NCBI GenBank assembly: GCA_020852705.1
Contig: JADZAP010000001.1
Location: forward strand, 116,610-180,609
Source of the DNA: Ignavibacteria bacterium
GTDB lineage: Bacteria; Bacteroidota; Ignavibacteria; Tepidaquicellales; OLB5
Direction: 5' to 3'
Length of the DNA stretch: 64,000 nucleotides
In this document: piece by piece, positions 54,969 through 64,000 of the stretch
How the letters are laid out: each line of letters opens with the position of its first letter
Numbering within the stretch: the first letter of the stretch is position 1
Position numbers and translations under genes: made by a program
The notes under the pieces: generated by a model
Told to the model about the DNA's origin: nothing
What the model saw: only the letters and a program-made list of their open reading frames with translations
Database searches by the model: none

Positions 54969-55919
54969 ATGCTTAAGGAATTTAGTCAGGATTTAAAAAA
55001 ACTCCGCGAATTAAAAGGAATTTCAATTGCAGAAATTTCTGCCGAGTCAAGGATTAATATTAAATTCTTGCAGCAGCTTGAAAACGGTGATTTCACTTTT
55101 CAGCCGGAAACTTATATCCGTTCATTTATTAAAGCTTACGCCAAAGCCCTTAATGAAAATGAAACTCAAATTTTAAATGATTACGATAAAGCTAAAGCCG
55201 GTTTCTATGCCCGCCGAAAATTTGCTGATGAAAATGCTAAAGATATCAGTTCCCCCGATTCAAAGTTAAGGATCTCTGTGCTTGAAAATCCTGTTAAAAA
55301 TGAAGAACAAAAAGAAGAAATAGTTAATACTAAAGATGAACCGGTTTATCAAAAAAGTATTGAATCAGATAAACCTGATTACATGAAACCTTCACACTTT
55401 AAAATGGATGATGACGAGCCCAAAAAATTTTCTGCAAGATCTCTAACGCAAAAAGTTTTACTTGGGCTTCTTATTTTAGCTGTTTTGGCAGGGATATATT
55501 TTCTGGTTGATTATCTGAACAACAGCGCCGATAAAAAAAGTGATGTTAAACCTAAATCATTCAACGAAATTTCCAGCGATTATGAAAATAAGATCAATAA
55601 CAGAATAATTGATTCTGCCAGAATTAAAGATTCACTAAAAACTCTTGCAGAAAATGATTCTCTCATACTTTCCATTAAAGCCATTAAAGATATTAAAGTA
55701 AAGCTATACATTGATGATGAAACTGAACCCTATGACGAAAATATATCTGCAAAAGACTCTGTGATATTTAAGGCAAAAGAAAAATTCCGTTTCAGTGCCA
55801 ATACAAGTACAAATGTTGACCTGTATATTAACGGCAAATATGTTAAAAAATCCGGCTTTACTCCCGGTACCTCCATTAAAAATCTGGTTATCACAAAAGA
55901 TGGCATTAAACACGATTAA
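54969..55919 (+). CDS. rodZ: RodZ-like cytoskeletal helix-turn-helix membrane protein
   Basis: RodZ links MreB filaments to the membrane and helps set cell shape. The N-terminal HTH_25 domain (about 1-75) has LRELKGISIAEISAESRINIKFLQQLENGD and YIRSFIKAYAKAL, typical RodZ. A low-complexity charged linker follows, then one membrane helix (about 163-182, LGLLILAVLAGIYFLVDYL) and a C-terminal DUF4115-like periplasmic domain (about 235-310: LSIKAIKDIKVKLYID). The length of 316 is normal. It stands ahead of ligA by 67 bp and is divergent from ygfZ. mreB is not in the window. Confidence 0.88.
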   Translation: MLKEFSQDLKKLRELKGISIAEISAESRINIKFLQQLENGDFTFQPETYIRSFIKAYAKALNENETQILNDYDKAKAGFYARRKFADENAKDISSPDSKLRISVLENPVKNEEQKEEIVNTKDEPVYQKSIESDKPDYMKPSHFKMDDDEPKKFSARSLTQKVLLGLLILAVLAGIYFLVDYLNNSADKKSDVKPKSFNEISSDYENKINNRIIDSARIKDSLKTLAENDSLILSIKAIKDIKVKLYIDDETEPYDENISAKDSVIFKAKEKFRFSANTSTNVDLYINGKYVKKSGFTPGTSIKNLVITKDGIKHD

Positions 55920-55959
55920 TTTTCTGCCGATTTTAAACAGATTGCCTTCTAAATAATAA

Positions 55960-57996
<2,037 letters not shown>

Positions 57997-58062
57997 ATAA
58001 CAATCAAATCAAAAAAAGGCATCCTCTGCTGAGATTGCTCCTTTAATAATTATCCATTTATT

Positions 58063-58728
58063 TTATTTCATAAAATTGTAGCTGAACACAAAATATATCC
58101 CCCCAAAATTCTTTATTGTATTTGTGGAAATACTCTGTATTCCTTCGCTTCCTAGCAGCCGCATATAATAGTAACGCAGATTAAAGCTTAATCCGCTTGA
58201 TTTATTGGTAATATAATCTACTCCAATACCCGCATATCCACCAACAGTGTATTTTGCCTTTGCATATTTAAAGCTGGAAAAAAATGATTCACTGTATGGT
58301 GTATATATTATTACCGCAGGTGAAATACCAAAGTTAATAAACGGTCTCATATTATCCGTAACATCTTCTCTAAACAACCTGTACCGCATACCCGCATTTA
58401 AAATTGGGAATAAAAATAGTCTGTTCACTTTGTATGGAGTAACTGAATTGCCAAAAATATCAGATTGTTCAAACTCGCGGTCATCCTTTACGCCAGAAAA
58501 TAATATCCCTGCTGTTACAGAAAGATCCTTGGAAATTATAAAATGTTTTTCTCCTCCTAAGCCAAACCCATTATCTGAAAAGGTTAAATTAACAGACCAG
58601 TTATTTTGTGGCTCATTTTTCAGTCTCTTATTTTTTGGTTGTGTTAAATTTGAGTCATTTGTTTGACTCATTGAAGGGATTAACATAAATGTTAATATTA
58701 GAACTGAAAGAATGATATGTTTTTTCAT
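58063..58728 (-). CDS. Outer-membrane beta-barrel protein (OmpW/porin-family-like)
   Basis: The signal peptide (MKKHIILSVLILTFMLIPSMSQ) is followed by an N/K-rich linker and about eight amphipathic strands: NWSVNLTFSD, SVTAGILFSG, LFPILNAGMRYRLF, AKYTVGGYAGIGVDYI, GLSFNLRYYYMRL and GGIYFVFSYNFMK, with aromatic residues near the ends. This is the shape of small eight-stranded barrels of the outer-membrane beta-barrel family. Function not known. It is a single minus-strand gene with its own promoter, between ligA and kdsA. It ends 66 bp from the ligA stop. Confidence 0.8.
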   Translation of the reverse strand: MKKHIILSVLILTFMLIPSMSQTNDSNLTQPKNKRLKNEPQNNWSVNLTFSDNGFGLGGEKHFIISKDLSVTAGILFSGVKDDREFEQSDIFGNSVTPYKVNRLFLFPILNAGMRYRLFREDVTDNMRPFINFGISPAVIIYTPYSESFFSSFKYAKAKYTVGGYAGIGVDYITNKSSGLSFNLRYYYMRLLGSEGIQSISTNTIKNFGGIYFVFSYNFMK

Positions 58729-58761
58729 ATTTTAAAATTTAAGAAACAACTTAAATCAACT

Positions 58762-58792
58762 TAATTTTAATGAACTATCTTATTAAAATCAA
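58762..58792 (-). promoter_or_regulatory. Candidate promoter TTGATT-N17-TAAAAT
   Basis: Minus-strand TTGATT, 17 bases, TAAAAT, 34 bases upstream of the beta-barrel ATG. Same layout as others in the window. Confidence 0.5.
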
Positions 58793-58905
58793 TACCTATT
58801 AATTGTATCAAAAATTACGTTTTGGGCTGTTTCCATATATAACACAATTTCTTTGATGAAAATTCTTTAATAATAAAAATGGTATTGAATTCACTATAAT
58901 TTGCG

Positions 58906-58936
58906 TTGTTATAAAAGCTAATATTCAGTAATTTAC
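58906..58936 (+). promoter_or_regulatory. Candidate promoter TTGTTA-N17-TAATTT
   Basis: TTGTTA, 17 bases, TAATTT upstream of kdsA. Leader about 12 bases. The -35 is poor beyond TTG, so confidence is low. Confidence 0.35.
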
Positions 58937-58952
58937 TTTAAATTTACATAAA

Positions 58953-59843
58953 TTGAAAAACACACCCGGAAAAAGCAATAATATAAAGCATAAAAACAAT
59001 GCTTTAACAGGTTTTAATGAACTTACCATTAAAAATGGTTCAAAAACCTTTAATCTTTCAAATGCCAAAGGTTTCTTTTTAATTTCGGGTCCCTGCGTAG
59101 TTGAATCAGAAAAATTATGCTTTGAAGTCGCAAAACGTTTAAAAGATATAACATTAAACCTAAAAATTCCCTTTATTTTTAAAGCATCATATAAAAAAGC
59201 AAACCGAACAAGCGGAAAATCATTTCGTACTATCGGAGTACTTGAATCACTTAGTATCCTTGGAAAAATCAGAGAAGATTTAGAAATACCTGTACTTACA
59301 GATATTCACAGCGAGGTTGAAGCTGAAATTGCAGCTGAATTTACCGATGTTCTCCAAATACCCGCATTTCTTTCACGGCAAACTGAATTGCTTGAAGCAG
59401 CCGCTGAAACAGGTAAGATAATAAATATAAAAAAGGGACAGTTTCTTTCTCCCTATGATATGATTTATCAGGTTAATAAAGTACGCTCAGCGGGAAATAA
59501 CAAAATAATGGTTACTGAGAGAGGCACAACTTTCGGTTATCAGAATCTTGTTGTTGATATGCGTTCTCTTGAGATTATGAAATCAATTGGCTGCCCGGTA
59601 GTATTTGATGCAACTCACTCAGTGCAAATGCCTTCAAATAATAATGGTGTTTCCGGCGGCAGCCCTGAATTTATTGAACCGCTTGCAAAAGCCGCTGCTG
59701 CTGTTGGAATAAACGGTTTATTTATTGAAACTCACCCAAACCCTACTAAAGCGTTTAGTGATGCAGGCAGTATGCTTAGGTTAGATAAAATTGAATCTCT
59801 CCTTAAAAAGCTAAAAGCTATCCATAATGCCTCCATTGCATAA
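58953..59843 (+). CDS. kdsA: 3-deoxy-8-phosphooctulonate synthase
   Basis: KdsA condenses phosphoenolpyruvate with arabinose 5-phosphate to make Kdo-8-phosphate for lipid A core. The TIM-barrel signatures are present: FFLISGPCVVES, FKASYKKANRTSGKSFRT, ILGKIREDLEIPVLTDIHSE, QIPAFLSRQTELLEAA, NIKKGQFLSPYDM, MVTERGTTFGYQNLVVDMRSL, VVFDATHSVQMP and FIETHPNPTKAFSD. The N-terminal 35 residues before the domain are a basic, Asn-rich extension (MKNTPGKSNNIKHKNN...). The chosen TTG is the longest reasonable start; a shorter start is possible but no obvious ATG lies in the extension. Length 296 is slightly long for the family. It precedes glcD by 17 bp. Confidence 0.93.
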   Translation: MKNTPGKSNNIKHKNNALTGFNELTIKNGSKTFNLSNAKGFFLISGPCVVESEKLCFEVAKRLKDITLNLKIPFIFKASYKKANRTSGKSFRTIGVLESLSILGKIREDLEIPVLTDIHSEVEAEIAAEFTDVLQIPAFLSRQTELLEAAAETGKIINIKKGQFLSPYDMIYQVNKVRSAGNNKIMVTERGTTFGYQNLVVDMRSLEIMKSIGCPVVFDATHSVQMPSNNNGVSGGSPEFIEPLAKAAAAVGINGLFIETHPNPTKAFSDAGSMLRLDKIESLLKKLKAIHNASIA

Positions 59844-59860
59844 TTTTTTACAATTTATTA

Positions 59861-61252
59861 ATGTATAATAAAATTACACCTGAAATACTTGTTGAGCTTA
59901 AAAATATAACAGGTGATGAATTTGTCTTTTGTGATGAAGAGTCAATTAATCTTCATTCATCGGATGAAACAGAAGATCTTAAGTTTCCCCCTGAAGTTAT
60001 TGTTAAACCCTCTTCGGCTGAAGAGATTTCCAAAATATTTAAAATAGCAAATAAGTACAATATACCTGTTACACCAAGAGGAGGCGGTACGGGACTTTCA
60101 GGCGGAGCACTTGCCGTTTGCGGCGGAATATGTCTATCAATGGTGCGGTTCAATAAAATTATTAATATTGATACAAAAAATTTTCAGGCAACAGTTCAGC
60201 CTGGTGTAATTACCCAAACTTTTCAGGAAGAAACAGAAAAGCTGGGATTGTTTTATCCCCCTGACCCCGCTTCACGAGGCTCTTCTCATTTAGGCGGTAA
60301 TCTTGCTGAGTGTTCTGGCGGACCAAGAGCGGTTAAATACGGAGTTACTAAAGATTATGTTTTAGGGCTTGAAGCTGTTTTACCCACAGGTGAAATTATC
60401 AATACAGGCGGCAAGGTACTTAAAAATGTTACCGGATACAATCTTACTCAATTAATTATTGGAAGCGAAGGCACTCTTGCAGTTATTACTAAGATTAATT
60501 TCAGACTTATACCGCTGCCTAAATGCAAAAAAGTAATACTAGCTTCATTTAATGCACTTGAAGATGCAACCGATGCTGTTGCAAAGATATTTCAGAAAGG
60601 TATAACACCCTCGGCAATTGAATTTATGGAAAAAGCTGCTGTTAAAGCTGCCGAAGAAAGACTGGGTAAAAAATTTCCAAACAGTCAAGCCGAAGCCCAA
60701 TTATTTATTGAAGTTGATGGTAATTACCCCGAACTGCTTGATAAAGATATTGAAATGATTGCAGAAGCCGTTGAAGAATTTAAAGTGATTGATATGGTGC
60801 TTGCTGAAGATGAACAGAAAGTTCAGGATGTTTGGTCATTAAGGCGAGGAATTGGTGAAGCCGTTAAATCAATTTCTGCTTATAAAGAAGAAGATACTGT
60901 TGTGCCAAGAGCCAATATGACAAAGCTTATCAGGGGAGTAAAAGATATTTCAGCTAAGTATGGAATTACTACAATTTGTTATGGTCACAGCGGTGATGGA
61001 AATATTCATGTAAATATTTTAAAGGATAAACTAGATGATAAATCATGGCATTTAAACCTTGATAAAGCTATCAGAGAAATTTTTGAACTGACCGTATCAC
61101 TTGACGGTATGATTTCAGGGGAGCATGGCATTGGATATACACAAAAATCATATCTGCCAATTGCTCTTTCAGATTCAGAGCTTGAGCTTATGAGGAGAAT
61201 TAAGAAGACATTTGATCCAAACAATATTTTAAATCCGCAAAAGATTTTTTAA
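59861..61252 (+). CDS. glcD: FAD-linked oxidase, glycolate oxidase subunit GlcD-like
   Basis: This flavoprotein of the VAO/PCMH fold oxidises 2-hydroxy acids such as glycolate or D-lactate. The FAD-binding part has PVTPRGGGTGLSGGA, PGVITQTFQEETEKLGLFYPPDPAS, GGNLAECSGGPRAVKYG and NVTGYNLTQLIIGSEGTLAVI. The C-domain has YGHSGDGNIHVNI and SGEHGIGYTQK, the catalytic histidine region of GlcD and D-lactate dehydrogenases. Length 463 is normal. GlcE and GlcF partners are not adjacent, so electrons must pass to another acceptor or the partners lie elsewhere. It precedes the thioesterase gene by 20 bp. Confidence 0.92.
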   Translation: MYNKITPEILVELKNITGDEFVFCDEESINLHSSDETEDLKFPPEVIVKPSSAEEISKIFKIANKYNIPVTPRGGGTGLSGGALAVCGGICLSMVRFNKIINIDTKNFQATVQPGVITQTFQEETEKLGLFYPPDPASRGSSHLGGNLAECSGGPRAVKYGVTKDYVLGLEAVLPTGEIINTGGKVLKNVTGYNLTQLIIGSEGTLAVITKINFRLIPLPKCKKVILASFNALEDATDAVAKIFQKGITPSAIEFMEKAAVKAAEERLGKKFPNSQAEAQLFIEVDGNYPELLDKDIEMIAEAVEEFKVIDMVLAEDEQKVQDVWSLRRGIGEAVKSISAYKEEDTVVPRANMTKLIRGVKDISAKYGITTICYGHSGDGNIHVNILKDKLDDKSWHLNLDKAIREIFELTVSLDGMISGEHGIGYTQKSYLPIALSDSELELMRRIKKTFDPNNILNPQKIF

Positions 61253-61272
61253 ACACCGGTTTATTTTTAAAA

Positions 61273-61683
61273 ATGATAAAATCAGAAGTATTTATCAGAG
61301 TTTTATACGCTCATACCGATAATATGGGTATTGTTAATAACGCCAGATATCTGGAATATTTTGAAGCCGGAAGAAATACACTGCTCCGTGAACTTGGCTT
61401 TCCTTATACAGAAATTGAAAAACTTCATTACGGCTTACCTGTAATTGAAGCTCATGCAAAATATATTTCAACTGCAAAATATGATGACATAGTAAAAGTA
61501 GCTGCAATTTTAAAAAAATTGCCTGGCGTTAGAATAATGATTGATTACGAGCTGTTTGTAAATGATAAATTAATTGTTACAGGTTATACTGAACATTCTT
61601 TTATTAATCTTGATACCATGAAACCAATTCGCCCGCCAAAAGATTTTATGGAAATTGTTAAACCATATTTTTCAGCCAAATGA
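61273..61683 (+). CDS. Acyl-CoA thioesterase (4HBT hotdog family, YbgC-like)
   Basis: The single hotdog domain begins FIRVLYAHTDNMGIVNNARYLEYFEAGR, the signature of 4-hydroxybenzoyl-CoA thioesterase-type proteins with the catalytic Asp (Asp17, HTDNMG). ELGFPYTEIEKLHYGLPVIEAHAKYISTAKYDDIVKV is equally typical. At 136 residues it matches YbgC/FadM. YbgC is usually paired with the Tol-Pal genes, which are not here. Its stop overlaps the start of the Trm112-like gene (ATGA), so the two are coupled. The acyl substrate is unknown. Confidence 0.9.
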   Translation: MIKSEVFIRVLYAHTDNMGIVNNARYLEYFEAGRNTLLRELGFPYTEIEKLHYGLPVIEAHAKYISTAKYDDIVKVAAILKKLPGVRIMIDYELFVNDKLIVTGYTEHSFINLDTMKPIRPPKDFMEIVKPYFSAK

Positions 61684-61886
61684 TTAATGAAGAAATAATC
61701 AAAGATCTTGTTTGTCCCATTGGTAAATTTCCGCTGAAATCTGATGGTGAATTTCTTGTTTGCACTAATTGCTCAGCTAAATTCCCCGTAAAGGAAAATA
61801 TTCCCTTATTATTGATAGATGATGCAATTCTGCCCATAGGCGTGAATTCACCGGATGAATTAAAATGCTGTAAAAAGAAATCATGA
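61680..61886 (+). CDS. Trm112-family zinc-finger-like protein
   Basis: The 68-residue protein matches the Trm112p-like domain: IKDLVCPIGKFPL, then FLVCTNCSAKFPVKENIPLLLIDDA. Such proteins partner with or activate methyltransferases, or are YcaR-like. The first knuckle normally reads CPxCxxxL; here the second Cys is Gly (CPIGKFPL), leaving three Cys in the usual sites. Two extra Cys near the C-terminus (ELKCCKKK) might replace it, which is a guess. It overlaps the thioesterase (4 bp) and nadC (4 bp), so it is made in a coupled fashion. No methyltransferase is adjacent. Confidence 0.88.
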   Translation: MINEEIIKDLVCPIGKFPLKSDGEFLVCTNCSAKFPVKENIPLLLIDDAILPIGVNSPDELKCCKKKS

Positions 61887-62764
61887 CACTTAAACAATAT
61901 TATAAAAAGAATAATAAAATAATTTTACAAAAAATTAAGGAAGCATTAAGGGAAGATGAAATTACCAGCGATGTTACTGTAAATTTTCTGCTCGAAGGAA
62001 AATCAGGAGATGAAAAGTTGAACGCTGTATTGCTTTGCAAGCAGGATTGTGTGCTGGCTGGAATTGAAATATTTAAAAAAGTTTTTAAGGTAATTAATAA
62101 AAAAATCATCATAAAATCATACGCAAATGATGGTGATAGAATTAAAAAAGGTAAAAAAGTTCTTTTAATTACTGCCTCCAGAAAAACTTTGCTCTTAGGT
62201 GAACGTACTGCACTAAATTTTCTGCAAAGAATGAGTGGTATAGCAACAATGACTGCCGGTTTTGTTAAAGTGATTAAATATAAGGATGCAAAAATACTTC
62301 ACACACGCAAAACAACTCCGGGATTCAGAGTATTTGAAGCTGCTGCTGTTAAAACAGGCGGAGGTGATTTTCACCGGCTTTCTTTAAATAGCGCTGTTAT
62401 GATAAAAGATAATCACATTGAAGCTTTGGGTGGTTTGGAAAATGTTATGATGTTTATTTCTGCCCGTAATATACAAAACAAGCTGAAACAAAAATTTGAA
62501 ATTGAAGTAAAAACTTTAAATGAGCTTAAAACTTTAGTTAAATACGGCAGGGGTATAGTTAAAATTGTAATGCTTGATAACTTTAAACCGCAAGAATTGG
62601 ATAAAGCTATTAAATTAGCAAAATCTGGTGGATTTAAAATTGAGCTTTCAGGTGGCATAAACGCACAAAATTTTACAAAATATCAGAAAAAAGGCGTAAA
62701 TTTCTATTCTTTGGGGGTTTTAACCCATTCTTACAATTCAGTTGATTTCTCGCTTGAATTTTGA
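61883..62764 (+). CDS. nadC: Nicotinate-nucleotide diphosphorylase (carboxylating)
   Basis: NadC converts quinolinate and PRPP to nicotinate mononucleotide in de novo NAD synthesis. The N-domain begins with ALREDEITSDVTVNFLL; the core has LNFLQRMSGIATMT, HTRKTTPGFRVFEAAAVKTGGGDFHRL, AVMIKDNHI, IEVKTLNEL, IVMLDNF and IELSGGI, the complete set for the enzyme including the phosphate and PRPP sites. Length 293 is normal. Its ATG overlaps the Trm112-like stop (ATGA). NadA and NadB are not in the window. It links with the sirtuin and LigA, which both use NAD. Confidence 0.96.
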   Translation: MTLKQYYKKNNKIILQKIKEALREDEITSDVTVNFLLEGKSGDEKLNAVLLCKQDCVLAGIEIFKKVFKVINKKIIIKSYANDGDRIKKGKKVLLITASRKTLLLGERTALNFLQRMSGIATMTAGFVKVIKYKDAKILHTRKTTPGFRVFEAAAVKTGGGDFHRLSLNSAVMIKDNHIEALGGLENVMMFISARNIQNKLKQKFEIEVKTLNELKTLVKYGRGIVKIVMLDNFKPQELDKAIKLAKSGGFKIELSGGINAQNFTKYQKKGVNFYSLGVLTHSYNSVDFSLEF

Positions 62765-62825
62765 ATTTTCACTGCAAAATACAATTATAATTCATTATTG
62801 CTTATTTTGTAAAAAATCCATAATT

Positions 62826-62856
62826 TTGGCTTGAAAATCTTCATATATTATATTTT
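62826..62856 (+). promoter_or_regulatory. Candidate promoter TTGGCT-N17-TATATT
   Basis: TTGGCT, 17 bases, TATATT(TT) upstream of the first small exported gene. Predicted leader of about 90 bases, ending in a strong AAAGGAG Shine-Dalgarno. Confidence 0.45.
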
Positions 62857-62951
62857 TTTGCATATAATAATTCTGATAATATTTTTTTTATATTCGGCAG
62901 TTCAATTTTTAAATTATAATACAACAAACTAACTTTCTAAAGGAGAAAAAA

Positions 62952-63506
62952 ATGTTAAACAACCCAAAATTAAAGTTCTTAATAGCTTTAATGGTCATCT
63001 TTGCAGTTGGCTATGTTTGCAGTTCAGATAAAGACGATAAAAAAGATGATAAAAAAGAAGATACAAAGAAAGAAGATACAAAGAAGGAAGATACAAAAAA
63101 AGAAGATACAAAAACCGATGACCAGCGCAAGACAGATGACAGCAGAAAAGAATCCGGCTCAAGTGATGTAAAACTTTATTTCTGCGAAGAATATACCGGT
63201 GGCAAAGAAATAGGAAAATCAGATGAGTTCCTCATCGGTCGTAATGGCGGATATTTTACATGCATGATTGATATGAGAGGCACCGGAAAAACTATTGGTG
63301 TTGGTAAACTTGAACTTAGAATTACCAAACTTGGTGGAAGCGAAAAAATAATTGCAACAGAAAAATTTGACGTTCAGCCGGACTGGGATTATATCTTTTT
63401 CGATAAGTTCCATACTTTCTACGATGCAGGCGACTACAAAGTTACAGCTTTAAAACCGGATGGAACTCCGGTTGCATCAGGCGAAGTAAAGATCTCAATG
63501 AAATAA
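62952..63506 (+). CDS. Exported protein with KKEDT repeats and a shared beta domain
   Basis: A hydrophobic N-segment (about 8-20) ends near Cys23 (GYVCSS), a possible but poor lipobox, so it may be a lipoprotein or be held by its helix. Residues 34-53 are four exact KKEDT repeats inside a 45-residue Lys/Asp/Glu linker. From about residue 73 starts a beta-rich domain (VKLYFCEEYTGGKEIGKSDEFLIG, FTCMIDMRG, WDYIFF, FYDAGDYKVTALKPDG, ASGEVKI) shared with the next gene. I do not recognise this domain. It has a strong Shine-Dalgarno and its own promoter and precedes its partner gene by 103 bp. A charged spacer on a membrane anchor suggests a surface or periplasmic binder. Confidence 0.8.
   Translation: MLNNPKLKFLIALMVIFAVGYVCSSDKDDKKDDKKEDTKKEDTKKEDTKKEDTKTDDQRKTDDSRKESGSSDVKLYFCEEYTGGKEIGKSDEFLIGRNGGYFTCMIDMRGTGKTIGVGKLELRITKLGGSEKIIATEKFDVQPDWDYIFFDKFHTFYDAGDYKVTALKPDGTPVASGEVKISMK
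63051..63110 (+). repeat. 15-bp tandem repeat coding KKEDT x4
   Basis: Four in-frame 15-bp units, differing only at the third bases of the Lys codons, code Lys-Lys-Glu-Asp-Thr. Likely to expand or shrink by slippage. Confidence 0.9.
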
Positions 63507-63521
63507 TTTGAGTTGATTATG

Positions 63522-63565
63522 AAATACAGGCATATTAATACTTTTAATATTTGCCTGTATTTTTA
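63522..63565 (+). terminator. Likely terminator between the two small exported genes
   Basis: AAATACAGGCA and TGCCTGTATTT pair, and inner ATTAATA/TTTTAATAT extends the stem around a small loop. A T-run follows. It may only partly separate the two genes. Confidence 0.8.
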
Positions 63566-63609
63566 AAAAGTATTTAGATATAAAACTAAAAAGAAAGGTC
63601 ACCACCAAA

Positions 63610-63999
63610 ATGGTAAAAAAATTAATTACAGTTTCATTGTTTGCTGTAGCTTTGATGTTTGTTGCCCAAAGCACTAACTCTCAATCAATTTATTTCTGTG
63701 AAGGTGTTTCAAACGATGGTTATCCTATAACAGAAAGCTCTGTATTCAATATCGGCTCGGGCGGAGGTTATGTATACGTACTTGTAAGATTGCCGTATGA
63801 AGTTGCTTGTAATTCTGTAAGATTTGAAATTTACAAAAACGGTAACTATGATAACACAATTTACGTTGATACAGAAAAGAACTGGGCTTGGTTTTACAAA
63901 CAGGTAACATTTTATGATTCAGGCAGATATTCATTTTATGTATATGACTGCTTTGATTACCAGCTTACCTCAGGCAGTGTTAAAATTCAGTGGAGATAA
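63610..63999 (+). CDS. Small exported protein, paralogue of the preceding gene's domain
   Basis: A Sec signal peptide (ending TNSQS) is followed by about 105 residues that align with the C-terminal part of the previous protein: IYFCEGVSNDGYPITESSVFNIG, GGYVYVLVRLP, WAWFYKQVTFYDSGRYSFYVYD and LTSGSVKI. It lacks the KKEDT linker. The domain is a compact beta sandwich by its alternating pattern, with three further Cys. Shine-Dalgarno AAAGG is present. Stop lies one base before the window end, so more paralogues may follow. Function unknown. Confidence 0.8.
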   Translation: MVKKLITVSLFAVALMFVAQSTNSQSIYFCEGVSNDGYPITESSVFNIGSGGGYVYVLVRLPYEVACNSVRFEIYKNGNYDNTIYVDTEKNWAWFYKQVTFYDSGRYSFYVYDCFDYQLTSGSVKIQWR

Positions 64000-64000
64000 A

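Noticed and set aside
63051..63110. CRISPR or regulatory repeat
   Set aside because: In-frame coding repeat with no spacers.

Overview
The window is AT-rich chromosomal DNA, and I judge it to come from an uncultured member of the Ignavibacteria / wider Bacteroidota-Chlorobiota group. The main reasons are six secreted proteins that end in a type IX secretion (T9SS) sorting domain of the NYPNPFNP type, a PorV/PorQ-family outer-membrane protein, a GWxTD-domain protein, a TonB-dependent receptor with a carboxypeptidase-regulatory N-domain, single-chain bacterial/eukaryotic-type glycyl-tRNA synthetase, archaeal-type class I aldolase, and genes that mostly lack a strong Shine-Dalgarno and often start with TTG. 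No tRNA, rRNA, CRISPR, transposase or prophage genes were seen. The lineage call is inference.

Layout. (1) Positions 1-10.1 kb, minus strand: surface-polysaccharide genes, with a glycosyltransferase cut by the window edge, two SAM methyltransferases, a Wzx-type flippase, a YfhO-type membrane protein and a second glycosyltransferase. One T9SS-exported FG-GAP/UnbV protein sits among them. (2) 10.2-19.8 kb: a small lipoprotein, a 0.5 kb gap with copies of a hairpin repeat, glyS, a minus-strand T9SS cargo, then a plus-strand run of glycosyltransferase, purD, sugar epimerase, meaB and acyl-CoA dehydrogenase, closed by a two-way terminator facing an orphan mlaE. (3) 20.8-38.4 kb, plus strand: the export block. 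It has a subtilisin-type protease, three tandem Asp-box beta-propeller paralogues, a TonB-dependent receptor, a 1,095-residue partner with an unusual C-terminus, a PorV-like protein and a GWxTD protein. (4) 38.5-43.5 kb: a tightly packed plus-strand run of ybbR/cdaR-like, CPBP membrane protein, pdxJ, sirtuin, lptB, a PIG-L deacetylase and a mini-zincin. (5) 43.5-54.8 kb: kup (minus, with a damaged or odd start), a PgpH-type HD phosphodiesterase and xerD (plus), then minus-strand tRNA nucleotidyltransferase, an oxidoreductase, an EamA transporter, a 32-residue basic protein, class I aldolase and ygfZ. (6) 55-64 kb, plus: rodZ, ligA, kdsA, glcD, thioesterase, trm112 and nadC, then two paralogous small exported proteins at the right edge. 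A minus-strand beta-barrel gene interrupts this run.

How it fits together. Much of the window builds or crosses the cell envelope: polysaccharide synthesis and export, LPS (kdsA, lptB), lipid asymmetry (mlaE), cell shape (rodZ), T9SS cargo with a PorV-type carrier, and two parts (YbbR, PgpH-type HD) of cyclic di-AMP signalling. The strongest candidate for something new is the export block, where protease, propellers, receptor, CTD-variant giant and PorV lie together. The small C-terminal domain shared by the last two genes is the second candidate. A recurring TTG-N20-TAnnnT promoter layout ties several transcription units together.
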